DNA from: Acanthaster planci | Taxonomy: Eukaryota > Echinodermata > Asteroidea > Valvatida > Acanthasteridae | Length of the DNA stretch: 60,000 nt | Assembly (NCBI RefSeq): GCF_001949145.1 | Contig: NW_019091369.1 | Span: 1,855,807-1,915,806 of the forward strand | Direction of reading: 5' to 3' | Part shown: positions 13,080-24,679 of the stretch, in pieces | Layout of the letters: each line of letters begins with the position of its first letter | Numbering within the stretch: position 1 is the stretch's first letter | The notes under the pieces: model-generated | What the model was told of the DNA's origin: nothing | Database searches by the model: none | What the model saw: the letters and a program-made list of their open reading frames with translations, nothing else | Made by a program: the position numbers and the translations under genes

Positions 13080-15111
13080 TATTCACGAGGCGAAGACCAC
13101 GACAGCCAATCTGGACGAGGAGACGTCATACCATTTATAGCTTTTAAAAAAACTGTGTTTTCATGAATCATGGCAGGTTGCAGTCACGGATTGTTCCCGT
13201 TCTGAGGTTTTGGAGACACTGGTGTATAAATACTGACATAGTTGAAATATATTTTCAACCTGAAAAAAAATCCCCAGTATTCCTAGAGCTTCATTCTACA
13301 AGAGTCTTCATGTGTTATTTCGCGATAGTTCTGTTGACTTTATATTCCGCAGTAATTGAAAAAATGTACCAAAATCACAATTAATGAGATCATGTACATC
13401 CAATCCATCTTATTCAGCATTCACTATGAATATGTTTTGAGGTCAGTGTTTGTGGGAAACATCGTTTTGATTGACCTTAGTTTTTATAAATGTTGAGGCA
13501 TGCTGCGTCTGTGCCTTTGAGGTAGGCGTGTTGGATGGTGCGAGGAGGGCACACAGTGAAATCTGAGGAGGTGTTTTTTGAGGCCTCTTTCACGCCCTTA
13601 TCTGTGATGTCAGGCATCAAGTTTTGCTGCACCATCAGACCAGACGCGGTGCCACGTTTTTCCACGTGTCGGTTGGAGCCATGCTGTAGTCACGTTCACC
13701 ACAAGCCATCCAGTCTTGCTCCAAGTCCCAAGCTTCACAGACAAACTGATGATTAAAAGTTTGTCCCCACCCACATTTGTCCGTGCGTCACAACACTTGC
13801 AGCTTTCCCCCGAAACTACCATCGCAAAACACATACCCTTAGTCACATCCCGAACAATTATCCTGGCAGGAAATCGGCGTCCAGGACCCATTCTTTCCCC
13901 AGTGAGTGCTGATTCCCGCCGCTTGTTGCCTAGATCCAAGCACCTAAATGTACTAGAAAGACCACCCCAAAACACTCTTTATTGTTGGAAAACAACTGTT
14001 TCTTACTGCCTTGTTTTTTGGGGGGTTTTACAAGTGGCTTCTGAAACGGGCATTTTATATAAAGGGCAGTTTTGAGATCAGGACACAGTTTAGCACTTCA
14101 AGTTAGCACAATTTAGCTCTTCAATTTTTTTGGGGGGGAGGGGGCATATGATTATCTCTTCCTTTGAATTGAATGTATTTTCTGTTGAGCATTATTGTTT
14201 GGATTCCTATCAATGGAAACATTACTAAACAAGGTTTAGCTCCATGCCAAATACACTCACATAATTTATTTTTCTGTAAATCTACACATGTAGCATAAGT
14301 AGCAATCTTGTCTTTTGTTATTATGCACATTTTTAATAGTATTTAAGTTAGTTAGATAAGTGTACATAGACAAACAACCGTAACTTACAAATCTGTGCAA
14401 AGATGATCGTTCGATATAAACAGAAGATCTTGAGAACATCAAGGAATGTCTCATCGTGGCCAACATAATTTGTACAAAGCGATGACATTACAGTGCATGT
14501 ATTTGATAATGTGTGCAATAGCTTTTTCATGAAGCAAAGGGAAACCGAGAGACTGATATTTCCCCAAAAGTACCTAGCATTGTCAGTTATTCCTGGACTG
14601 TCGATTTGTGGGGTTAGGCCCTCCCCCCGTGTGTTTTTTAAAACTAAGACACACCCCACACACCCTCAGCCCTGCATAAAAGCAGTGGAAATCATCGATA
14701 TAAAGAAAATTCAACCTTCAGACAGTTGATGGCCCCAGCCATCGAATTTTCAGACTGGAAACTGTGAAGTTTCTCTGTAGCAAACAGATATTTTTTTTAA
14801 GTTAAGAGATTTTTCATCTTTAGAAAGTGAGAGTAGATTAGGACAAGATTTAAATAAACAAGTAAATGCACGGTTTGTTGACGACAAACCTTGTTAAATT
14901 ACAACTACTGTATATTTTGTCTTTTGACGCATTTATATTAATAAATGATTGGTCATCTGGCTTCAAAATGAAAGACTGGGAAAGAGCTTCACATTCCGTT
15001 GCGCATGAGTAACAGCAGCCTTGCGGCAGAGTGTTCAACCGTGTTTGTGGATGGTTGCTAGTTGCATTACCAGTATACGTCGCTTCTAGTCTGGTCGAGT
15101 TGTCAACAAAT
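13080..15111. other. Region after SHPRH with no gene seen
   Basis: Holds the SHPRH 3' untranslated region and AT-rich sequence. An AATAAA occurs near 14852, but with no transcript data I cannot say which poly(A) site is used. The open frames here, up to about 120 codons on either strand, show no family resemblance or exon-like borders. Confidence 0.5.
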
Positions 15112-15540
15112 ATCCCCCGCAAATACAGAATCGGTGCGAGTTTTATCAAATAAGGATGTGTCATACCCAGCAATTAGGCCAGGAATGCACACCTTTCCTC
15201 GCCCCAGAAACTGTACAAGTGGGGGCCTGGGGATCCGACACCTCCCACCGCTAGCACCGTGCGAAGCGGTGACTGCGCGGCCGTCTACGGGCGATAGTCG
15301 GCCCCCCAAGCCGGAGTCTGTCCCTAAGGGGTCGCCAGGAGCGCTGGCGGAGCTTGTGGGGCTACTCAAAAGCAGCCCCGGAAGCGAAGTATTATTTCCA
15401 TTTGTCCTCGGCTCTCAGAAGTGGTTGCGAAGTAGACGACATGATGGTGAGGTATCCACCGCTTCACCACAGATTCGGCCTCCAAACCGACTCAGAAGTC
15501 GGCCGGCTTTTCGGCTTCGTCCGCTGCTGCCAGTGTCACT
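15112..15540 (-). ncRNA. Array unit 1, most diverged, probably decayed
   Basis: Read on minus. The closing helix is reduced to CCCCC/GGGGG (arms 15219-15227 and 15112-15120) around an enlarged ~116-nt domain. The next helix is ACAG/CTGT (15211-15214 with 15125-15128), where all other units have ACGG/CCGT or a G-U variant, a paired change. A TATTAAAGG lies at 15574-15582 (minus), but the start is not clear (15540 is a guess) and no good heat-shock element was found. Opposite-strand open frames of 160 and 88 codons also exist here; neither resembles a known protein. Confidence 0.35.
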
Positions 15541-16769
15541 GTAGAAACCTAAACAAAACTCTCCATGGAATCGCCTTTAATACGTTTACGAACTGCGGTG
15601 TCAGCAGTCTATTTTTGGACGCTTTTGTAATAGCCTTGTGGACAGTGAGTGACGTCATTCAATGTGATAGTATATTTTCCAGTCGTCACAGTGTTTTCAT
15701 TGTGGCTATACACACTTTTGTACATAGAGGCCATCCAAAACCGTCCGGGCCGCAAATGAGATGTTAGGGCCTTTATCATCATGTAAAAAAAAACACTAGA
15801 AATTTAATTTATAGCTTGAATCACTTCTTGCTCTTATTTTGTGACATCGATCAATCCTGAATATGGTTTCACAAAAATGCACTTCTTCAGTGAAGTTTTA
15901 TATTGATCAAAACGTAATTCAAATAGCTTCATATTTTAAGACATGATTGACAGGGCAGTGACGTAACTACACCGGGTACGCCCCCTAGTTGATGCCTGTG
16001 CCCCCCCATTAGCTTTGAAAGCTTTGAATAATGTCCCTTATTTTGTTGTGGTGACCCCTTGATAAAATGTGTGCACCCTGGGTACCCCCCCCCTCCCAAA
16101 TTTATTGTCCTGGCGGGCAGAATTTTGTTCCGAGACTTTCACGAGATTTCGAAATGTTAATCTAACGTGTCTACTCAGCAAAATGCATGTGCTGCCTCGG
16201 CGGAAATATGTGCTGATTGATTGTGAGTCACGCGCCGGCGCTGTTTAGTATGCAAGCATTGTTCAGCTCTGCTCGTCGGAACGCGTTTCCTAAAAAAGTA
16301 CTCATATGGGCAATGTTGGGGTGGCATTGCCGGAAAGGTTGAGGGTCAGCAAAACCAAATTTAATTGAGTTGCAGTTTCCCGCGACTTCGATATTAAGGG
16401 GAAAATGGCGATCCCTGAATTATACATTACATAGCCATTGATAGCGAGAGCCTGCACCTTTGGGAGATAAAAGCTGGTTGAATTTTCTGTTTCCTTAATT
16501 AAAAATAGCTAGACTATTATAACCTTGAAATTTGCGGAGATAATTGAAGTCAAAATACATGAAGAATGGAATGTTCGTCTGTTGGTAGCTGTAGTGTTAC
16601 GTGGGATTGTTCGGTGCAATTTAGAGCTTGCTTGATGGAAACCATTCGAGGAATTCCACCTTGAAAATCTTCATTTTATGTTCTCGATTGTAAGGGACAA
16701 ATTCAGCATTTCCTAATCACTTGAATCCTCAGCAGGTGCGGAATCTTCTCCAGTGATGTTCAAAATGGC

Positions 16770-17326
16770 GGCCCCCGCAAACACGGAATTGAAGAGAGCA
16801 GGTTTTTCAAAACTGACCTCCCTCCAAACCCCGTCCAAGTGGGGGCCCCAGAGGCTTCCAACCAACCTCAGACTTTGCGCCTTGCACGGGCGACAGCGGT
16901 GTGGAAGAGAGTCGGTCTTCGGCTCTCGGGGCCATAGAAAGAGGAGAAAAAGACGAGAAGGGATTTGAGATTGTCGTCACAGTCGTGTTGCCCCACCGTC
17001 GGTGTTTGGGAAAGATCACCGACGTTGAAGCGCGCTGCGTCGACAGAATCGGAGAAGCAGTCCCCGAAGCTGTCCGCCATTGCCCTATCGGAAGTCCGAT
17101 CTTCACGGGGAAATTGGTCCCCCGAGAAGTCGTCCAACCATCCTGGCGGTGAACACCCGGTACGGAAAAGGGGTGAGTCTGGATGCACGGCCGCGTGGAA
17201 GCGGCCATGCCGCACTGGACGCTAGGACTCTATACGGGTGTCTTTTCGGCCGTCATGATGACAATTTTGACGACCAGGACAAACGCTGCGTTACAAGGTG
17301 TGCTGTTGACTTCGAAGCGACCCACT
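16770..17326 (-). ncRNA. Array unit 2, putative heat-shock-responsive structured RNA
   Basis: About 557 nt from a TCAGT start-like motif (A at 17326) to the end of the closing helix at 16770. Helices on minus: GCATGG/CCGTGC (17205-17210 with 17185-17190), ACCGAC/GTTGGT (16911-16916 with 16861-16866), and closing GGCCCCCAC/GCGGGGGCC (16839-16847 with 16770-16778) with ACGGGGT/ATTCCGT inside. The small CGCCC hairpin has lost one G. The first sense ATG opens only 8 codons; a frame of 115 codons ends by frameshift at that lost G. The 3' end beyond the hairpin is unknown. Confidence 0.45.
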
Positions 17327-17349
17327 GATGATAACGTGGGACGTGCACC

Positions 17350-17429
17350 TTTATATACGGCATGCGCCAGCGCACATCTGACTAGACTGTGGGTGAATTG
17401 CTCCAGAAATCACACAGAAGGTTCCAGAT
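17350..17429 (-). promoter_or_regulatory. Unit 2 promoter: heat-shock-like element and TATA box
   Basis: GAAggTTCcaGAt at 17417-17429 (alternating GAA/TTC units, one mismatch in the third, same pattern on either strand). TATATAAAGG on minus at 17348-17357. TCAGT start-like motif with A at 17326, 31 bp from the first T of TATATAAA. Confidence 0.55.
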
Positions 17430-18880
17430 GTTTTGGCATTATTTGCCTGTATGCTGGCAAGGCTCATGTACACGTGGACTTCACATTGTACGCGTGCATC
17501 TCGAGGCTGCGCGGTGAATGTACACAATGTACATGTACATGTACGTGTACATGTACTTTCTGCATGTCAGTGCATTGCTTCATAGAGGGATATCTGGGCC
17601 CCTGTCGGCTTATGTCATCACACGTAATCTCGTTGCCAAGTTTTGTATAGATTTTTGTGTTGTCTTTTTGGCGCTCGGCCTTAATTGAGCACGATTTATT
17701 TTACAAAATTTGGACTATACCTTGCCTGCCAAAAATATAAAATTAGTTTTGCTGACGAAGGCTGGTGCAAAATGTTAAATTTTCCATGGATAATTATTAC
17801 CGGTACGTATTCATAATGAAGCACCTCAGACAGTTTACCAATTCCCACTGCTTTCATCGGTCGCGAGAATTTTCCGGGAGAATCGTCTTCTGCTGGATGA
17901 AATAGGATAAGAGTGACTCTGACAGGCGATTATCACATTATCAGATAAACCATGGAGGAAGGAAACATTTTGGTATTGGCCTGTTAATGTAAGAGCCTGA
18001 CTATAGGTGTATGTCTTTATTATAGCACGAACATATATTAACATTTCCAGTGACGTTGGCGTGGAGCGAAGATCTAGGGATTCACGCGCTGGCGCCGGCG
18101 GCAGAAGCGGGGGTTTCTAGTGTGGGTTACCCCCCCCCCCACATCGGGCTAGTTTAAAGATTGAGGAATGTTTTATTCCTCCATGGTTTAAACAGCTGAT
18201 GTCTGATGACCTCACCCCCCAAAAGAAATAAACACACACATGGAGAGGACATTTGGAGCAAGAGTCACTGTCATTGTCACTGTTTTACCAGAATTTTGGG
18301 AATTCGTTTTAGACACCGAGGAGGGATGTGTAAGGTAACAATAGTCTATAGTGTCTTCAGGGTTTGGACGTGACTTGTAGGGTGGTACCCCTCCGTCCCA
18401 TATTTTTCTGGGTAAAGAGTCCGTGGATAAGTGGGAAAAGTTTAAAGTATCTACATATCCAAAATTGGGTCACATTTAAACTTCGGTTTCGATATCACCG
18501 GGGAAAATGGCGGTTGTCCGAATATCCACATTTATGTGTAGCGAGTGATGCCATCTATATCGTCCGTTTTAAGTGCCCTCTCCGGTGAAATAAGCTGTTG
18601 GTCGAATTTGTTTGTTCTAGCCTAGACTTACGAACTGTAAATTTGTTGGTCAATTAATGACCAGTGAAAAACTGTCTTTCCGTTTACAGCTCCAGGGTTG
18701 AGTGGAATATGATTTTAAGGTGTGGGTACTGTAACGCATTGTGGGAATGCTGCCTGTGGATTCTTGCATTAAGTGTTATTCATTGTAACCACCAACAAAC
18801 TCAGCATTCCTTAATCTACGTTTCAGAATATGTGAATCTTGTCTGAAGTAGCCATCATCCACGCCGGTGTTCAGAATGGT

Positions 18881-19417
18881 GGCCCCCACAAACACGGAAT
18901 CGAAGAGAGCAGGTTTTTCAAAAAGTGACCTCCCTCCAAACCCCGTCCAAGTGGGGGCCCTCGAAGATTCCAACCGACCTCTCTGTTGAAGACAGTCGGT
19001 CTTCAGCGCTCGGGGGCCGTTTCAAAAATTTGGTTTGTAAGCATAGGAGAAGAACTCGTTCCTCCATGGTTGGTAGTAGGTTGTCATAACAGCCGTACGG
19101 TCGCGACTGTGTTGACGGAAGCTATTTGCCAGTGCCCTGATCTAGTCAGACTTCACGGGGAAATGCTCCCATAATGAAGCCCAACCGCTGGCGGTGAGCA
19201 CCCGGTACGGAAACACCGTGGTTTGCGAGGACGCACCGGCGTGACGAAAACGCCGACGTGTTTGCTCATGTTGCAGACACAGTGATTTTTATGCACGGGT
19301 GTTCTTCGGCCGTCAAAGGGTCACCACTTTGACGACCAGGACAAACGGAACGTCCTTGTCATTACATTCCGCTCCGCGAGTGTGCTGTGATGTTCGAGGG
19401 TTTTTTAGTGAGCGTAT
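18881..19417 (-). ncRNA. Array unit 3, putative heat-shock-responsive structured RNA
   Basis: About 537 nt from a TTCATA start-like motif (A at 19417) to the end of a perfect closing helix GGCCCCCAC/GTGGGGGCC (18951-18959 with 18881-18889). ACCGAC/GTCGGT pairs at 18995-19000 with 18973-18978. The small CRCCC hairpin found in units 4 to 7 is deleted here, while the helix that would enclose it is kept. Any protein frame shared with unit 2 is broken by one extra T in the hairpin loop, which does not affect the helices. Confidence 0.42.
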
Positions 19418-19440
19418 GAAGATGTCGTTGGACGTGCGCC

Positions 19441-19501
19441 TTTTATAGGGGCGCAGTCCAGCCCACGCACCTGACTATGAGTCACAGAGAATTTTCTAGA
19501 C
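19441..19501 (-). promoter_or_regulatory. Unit 3 promoter: heat-shock-like element and TATA box
   Basis: GAAttTTCtaGAc at 19489-19501, one base off three perfect alternating pentamers. TATAAAAGG on minus at 19439-19447, 42 bp closer to the start. TTCATA start-like motif with A at 19417, 30 bp from the TATA box. Confidence 0.6.
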
Positions 19502-20515
19502 GCGCTGTATTAAGATAATTTTATCATGCATGATCTGTGCAATGGTCGTGTACCATGTACACGTGGACTTCATATGTTCCTTACACTTTACCATAAATAA
19601 TGCATTACGTCATGGCTTTCATGTCTATTTTTGTCGATCAGTCAACAGTAATCCACACCAAGCTCGGATTTCTAGTGTTTTTTTTCTGCGTGCGTGGTTT
19701 TGCCCCGGTGTTTTGTTACAAAGTTTGACATGTACTTTTCCCGCAAAATAAACTTCCAATCACGCAATGAACTGTTCATCGATGAACTGCGTACGTATTC
19801 ATAAATAATTCCCATCATCTGTATACATAATATCCTTAGTATGAAAATAGGGCAGACGGAAACATGACAGCAACGGCACATACAAAGATGTGATTGTCCT
19901 GTGTGTGAGGCTAAAGGCCCCTTTCCGTATGTACACCTACCTTTTTTAGTTGCGTATTTGCGATGCGTTCATGCGTTTCACTTTCACGGACACAAAAATC
20001 CACTCCCATTACACACGTGTGCGTTGCGTTCGACCGTTAAAATCGCCTCGGGAGCGTTTTTGATGGATACGCAACGCTTGGCGCAAGTGTTGACGCGCGT
20101 ATAGAAAGGCGCCTTTATACGTAGATCATATCTGGGGGAAAAATGAGGGGAAAATTTTTTGGGGCCAGCCCCTGACCAGAAACCGGAGACTTTATTGGCC
20201 TTTGTGTGTATTTTCTGTAATGTGTTATGTACAGACAAACGAAACACTGTGTTTTGTCGTTTGAATAATGAGAAGGCATTTACGTAACGTTGAGGAAAAC
20301 TTGAATTTGTTTTGACAATTTGGCATGTTGCAAATCAAGTTATTTTATGTCCAACACACTCGTCACATTATTTGAGCATGGTTGCAGTGAAAGACTGTTG
20401 TGGTGGGGCTCATTGAGGAATATTCTGCAATTTTTCGTTGACATTTAGGCAGGAAATGACACGTTAAAGTTGACCTTTGTGTCGCGCTACTAACAGAGCG
20501 CCACGTTGACAGACT

Positions 20516-20614
20516 TTCTAGAAACTTCGCTTGTGCGTTAATCATTCTTTGCCACGCCTAGGCATGAAGCTTCGCGAGTTTATTAAAGGGAAGGTGCATC
20601 TGAGATTCGTCAGT
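20516..20614 (+). promoter_or_regulatory. Unit 4 promoter: perfect heat-shock element and TATA box
   Basis: TTCTAGAAACTTC at 20516-20528 is a perfect three-pentamer heat-shock element; GAAGCTTC at 20566-20573 is a second short one. TATTAAAGG at 20581, then TCAGT at 20610-20614 with its A 31 bp from the TATA start. Confidence 0.65.
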
Positions 20615-21156
20615 GGCACTCGTCGAGTTTGTTAGCACCGGGTTCACTCAGCCCTCGCTGTCGCCGCCCTGAATCGCGGCCTAAGAATTGCACCGACAGA
20701 GGAAGGACCTCCCCAAGAGACACCGGGAGTCGACCCCCGGTGCGGCACGGTCACTTTCCGTGGTGGCCGTGCTCCAAAGACTCCCGGTCGGTATGGTCCA
20801 ACGCCGGTGGTTTGAGACGCTCTGATGGACGCGAGTTCCCGGACGCCAATCGACCCTATACGGGCAACCGGCACTTTTCCTTCGACTTGGGGACCTCGAC
20901 TCGTGCCGCCTGCCTCTCTCCTACCTGACGGGGGGGACTGGCCGTGTTGCGGTCGTGGTGTCTTCTTGTCATATTCTCTCACTGTCCCTTTCGGCCTGGG
21001 ACGACCAAAGACCAGCATCCATCCACACCGCTGTCACCCTTCTAAGGGTGCAAGTCCAGGGGCTGGTCGGAGGTTTCCCCGGGCCCCCACTAGGACGGGA
21101 TTTGGAGGGAGATCAGCTTCCATCCTGCTCTCTTCGATTCCGTGTTTGTGGGGGCC
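20612..21156 (+). ncRNA. Array unit 4, putative heat-shock-responsive structured RNA
   Basis: About 545 nt from the TCAGT start (A at 20612) to the end of the closing helix GGCCCCCAC/GTGGGGGCC (21082-21090 with 21148-21156). Other helices: GCACGG/CCGTGC (20745-20750 with 20767-20772), ACCAGC/GCTGGT (21011-21016 with 21062-21067) enclosing CACCC/GGGTG (21035-21039 with 21046-21050), and ACGGGAT/ATTCCGT inside the closing helix. The first ATG (about 20793) opens 10 codons; the next (20825) opens 162 codons without resemblance to a known protein and not kept in unit 6. The frame aligned with unit 6 has an in-frame TAG in the hairpin. Confidence 0.5.
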
Positions 21157-21941
21157 GGCTGATTATCCACCGTCAGCATGCAGTTACATGCCGATCCATC
21201 CTGCGTTGACATTCAGGCCCCACCGTCCTTCTCTTTCAGACAAACTTTTTTTTCTTAGAGCTGTATTAAAGAAAACTGGAATAATGCCCGTTCTCCTTAA
21301 TTATCTACTCTGAGCCTTTGATACTTGAATACGTCACAGGATACAAAGTATTGTCTCTAATCGGAAGGGGTGTTGAAGATAGCGTCTAAAAGGCTGGGAA
21401 TTGATCAATAAATATCAACAATACAAGAAAATCGCAGATGCAACCCGATACATAATGCACCCATCCTTTTACACAGAATATTTTCCAGTACGACTGAGTT
21501 CCCCTCAAAATAGCAGCTAATAGCCTTGATTTCATTTTTTACTGGCCAAAAGTGGCGCAGTGTAATAAGGCATGATACAAACAGTGTATTTAACGTACCG
21601 GATAAAACATACCATCACACTGAACCACGATTATTACGAGTACAATCAAAATAGTGCACAATGTACATTTATGTTCATGGTCAACACCGTAAAGATGACT
21701 CATTCATCAACATGTCAAGGTTCAAGCTGGGCAAACTTAAAAAGTGCAACCCAGGTGACAAATTTTAGATATCTCTATCGCTCAAGCAGAAATATTTACG
21801 CTCACATTAGCAGTTTCGAAACTCCACAATTGAGTGATAACTCGTATAAAGTTTGTAGCATTCTTCACGGCAATTCCATACGCAGATTACATCATTCAAC
21901 TCGATTAAAGCATGAGTTGTCCTTCATCCACCACGTGAAAG

Positions 21942-22222
21942 CAGAGGCGTATCCAGCTTTTTTGTGGGGGGGGGGATAATTCAAAAGCCACTGCGGCTTC
22001 AGGCTCATTCTATATGATGTTAGGGGAGATAAAATCCAAAGCCTTACTGTCCCGACATCCTTTTTTTTTATTTGCTGGTGTTCTTTTGTTTGGGGTCTTG
22101 TGCTAATATTTGATAAATTAATATACCAATTTCTTTCTTTCTCTCCCATAGAGTATTCTTTGTTTTAAAAAAATCCGTGGGGGAGTTGCACCCGCCCTCT
22201 TGCTGGATACCCCGCTGCGTGC
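21942..22222. mobile_element. Terminal-inverted-repeat element between units 4 and 5
   Basis: Left end GCAGAGGCGTATCCAGC followed by a G run; right end GCTGGATACCCCGCTGC, the inverted copy. Interior AT-rich and non-coding, so a non-autonomous DNA element is likely. Confidence 0.45.
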
Positions 22223-22533
22223 AAAAATTGGGTAGAATATTATTTCGCTTGGTTTGTCTGTGTAGGCATATAGTGCAGTAAGAAATGAGGAAAGGATAGC
22301 ATCCACATTCATTTCAGCCATTAACCAAAACCGATTTTTCTTTTAAATTCTATTCCTTTTTATCAGTTTGACTAGTTTTCATGGTCACCTTATTTGAAAA
22401 AAAAAGCTCCTAATGCTCTGAGGAAGATTACAATTATTGGTTCGTTTGTTTTATTCACCAGTAGGACAACTGGTTTTAAGTCTGTCGAAGTTAGAAATTG
22501 ACCTCTGAATGGTTTGTGCCACGTTCACCTGCC

Positions 22534-22622
22534 TTCTAGAAAATTCGTTCGCGCCCGGTTAATGTTATTCGTCAGGCCACAGAAGAGGTATAAAAGGAGC
22601 AGTCGCTTGCATACTCGTCAGT
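22534..22622 (+). promoter_or_regulatory. Unit 5 promoter: perfect heat-shock element and TATA box
   Basis: TTCTAGAAAATTC at 22534-22546 is a perfect three-pentamer heat-shock element. TATAAAAGG at 22589, then TCAGT at 22618-22622 with its A 31 bp from the TATA start, the same spacing as unit 4. Confidence 0.68.
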
Positions 22623-23163
22623 GGGTCCCATCGAGTTTGTTAGCATCGGGAACACTCAGCCCTCGCTGTCGCCGCCCTGAATCGCGGCCTAAGAAATGCA
22701 CCGACAGAGGAAGGACCTCCCCAAGAGACACCGGGAGTCGACCCCCGGTGCGGCACGGTCACTTTCCGTGGTGGTCGTGCTCCAAAGACTCCCGGTCGGT
22801 ATGGTCCAACGCCGGTGGTTTGAGACGCTCTGATGGACGCGAGTCCCCGGACGCCAATCGACCCCATACGGGCAACCGGCACTTTTCCTTCGGCTTGGGG
22901 ACCTCGACTCGTGCCGCCTGCCTCTCTCCTACCTGACGGGGGGAGCTGGCCATGTTGCGGTCGTGGTGTCTTCTTGTCATCTTCTCTCACTGTCCCTTTC
23001 GGCCTGGGGCGACCAAAGACCAGCATCCATCCACACCGCTGTCACCCTTCTAAGGGTGCAAGTCTGAGGCTGGTCGGAGGTTTCCCCGGGCCCCCACTAG
23101 GACGGAATTTGGAGGGAGGTCAGTTTCCATCCTGCTCTCTTCGATTCCGTGTTTGTGGGGGCC
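22620..23163 (+). ncRNA. Array unit 5, putative heat-shock-responsive structured RNA
   Basis: About 544 nt and nearly identical to unit 4. Start A at 22620 in TCAGT. Helices: GCACGG/TCGTGC (22753-22758 with 22775-22780; the one change from unit 4 turns G-C into G-U), ACCAGC/GCTGGT (23019-23024 with 23069-23074), CACCC/GGGTG (23043-23047 with 23054-23058), closing GGCCCCCAC/GTGGGGGCC (23089-23097 with 23155-23163), and ACGGAAT/ATTCCGT fully Watson-Crick where unit 4 has a G-U. A short 5' frame (46 codons from about 22696) exists but its ATG is absent from unit 4. Confidence 0.5.
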
Positions 23164-24562
23164 GGCTGATAATCCATCGAAGTAACGAACGCTGTGCGAC
23201 AAATTTCAGGGGAAAAAGACATATTCTTCAAAGCCTTCTTGACAACACGGCTATTTTATAAAATCCCGGTGTACGAATTCAGTTCCTCATCAACGACCCC
23301 TAACCCAAAGTGTAGCAATTCTGTCCAAGAATCTCGGTATTTGCCACCACATGAAATATGTATTTGGTATACATGTCTTGAGTTCGCTAAATACCTATAG
23401 ACCCAGTTTCCATCCTGTCGAATCTTTTTTACAACATATCTTCATACAACCTTCAGACAATATTCAAGGAACTGTCTATACTATGGGACCTGCGCACATA
23501 CCGCCCACATGCCATAAACTGTACATGTACTGTGAGCGCATGTAAACAATGGATTGAACATTATTATAACGTATGGTGATTCGTCCATGTCCTTTGTCGT
23601 ACGCGGAACGTTCGTGTCAAGGTTCAGAGGTATGCACGATATAAAAAACTTAAAGAGGCAGCCCAAGCAACCAATTCAAGATAAAAATAAAACCTTTCTC
23701 TCGTTGATGAAAAAGCTTAAGATCTGTACAGTCTATATTCTTTTCCCATATTTGTAAGATTGACTTTACATGTATATTCATTGCACCTGCAGGTACAAAT
23801 AACTTTCAGTTGAGCGGACGTAGGTTTTACATGTATCATACACATGTGCATGAACGTTTGTCCTCTACACAGAGAAGATAAACTGACTTATTTATTCCCA
23901 CCTATTTCGGTGAAATCAGACGTTCATACACACCTCAATAATATTAAAGGAACATGATTATCTTAAAGTCTTTATAAACTATCCATCCAAAGCAGAACTC
24001 TATGTGGCCATTTGGATACTCTTGGGTGCAGCTGATAAAAGCATGGACGAAGGAATAGACTACGCATGATTTCACGTTCAAATGTTGCTTGAAAAACAAT
24101 GAACTTCACCTGCAATGAGTCTGACACAACCTCGATACCTCTTGAAGAGGTAACATTCCATAAAAGTCATGACATCAACATATTCCTGTAATATTTTTGG
24201 TAGTGTACTATGCAAAGGGTCGTGTTTAAAATTGCCCCCGTTGATGTTTACACAAGGTTGCATCATCGTTGATGCATCAGCACTGGCGTGGTGTCTGAAA
24301 AGCCGCTTGCTCCCGCAAAAATTTTGTCACATATTACGACAGGGCAATTATCTTTTTCGTGTTTCGACCCCGCATCATAACCCAGGAAAATGAAGATTTA
24401 TTTGCGCCCATGCGATTCTGCCTAGCCCCACCGTGACTTGCACAGCCAAGCTACTGAGCTCTGGCGCCACCACTGTGCATCAGCCTCCTCCGCACACAAC
24501 AGGCAATGGTTTCTTTTGAACACGTGACCTGTGTGATTCCGGCCCACCCAGCCGGTGAACGG

Positions 24563-24679
24563 TTCTGGAAATTTCTATGTGATTCATTCGACCCGTTTGC
24601 GCAAGCTTCCTGCGTTGCACCGTGTGACTCGACCATGGAGGTGGACCTATAAAAAGCCTTGCAAGGGGCATCTCCACGG
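24563..24679 (+). promoter_or_regulatory. Unit 6 promoter: perfect heat-shock element and TATA box
   Basis: TTCTGGAAATTTC at 24563-24575 is a perfect three-pentamer heat-shock element in sequence otherwise unlike the unit 4 and 5 promoters. TATAAAAAG at 24648. The start motif is weaker (CTCCACG, A at 24676). Confidence 0.62.

Noticed and set aside
21035-21050. Histone-type 3' stem-loop in the array units
   Set aside because: CACCC/GGGTG hairpin lacks the conserved histone stem-loop bases and sits ~100 nt before the unit end.
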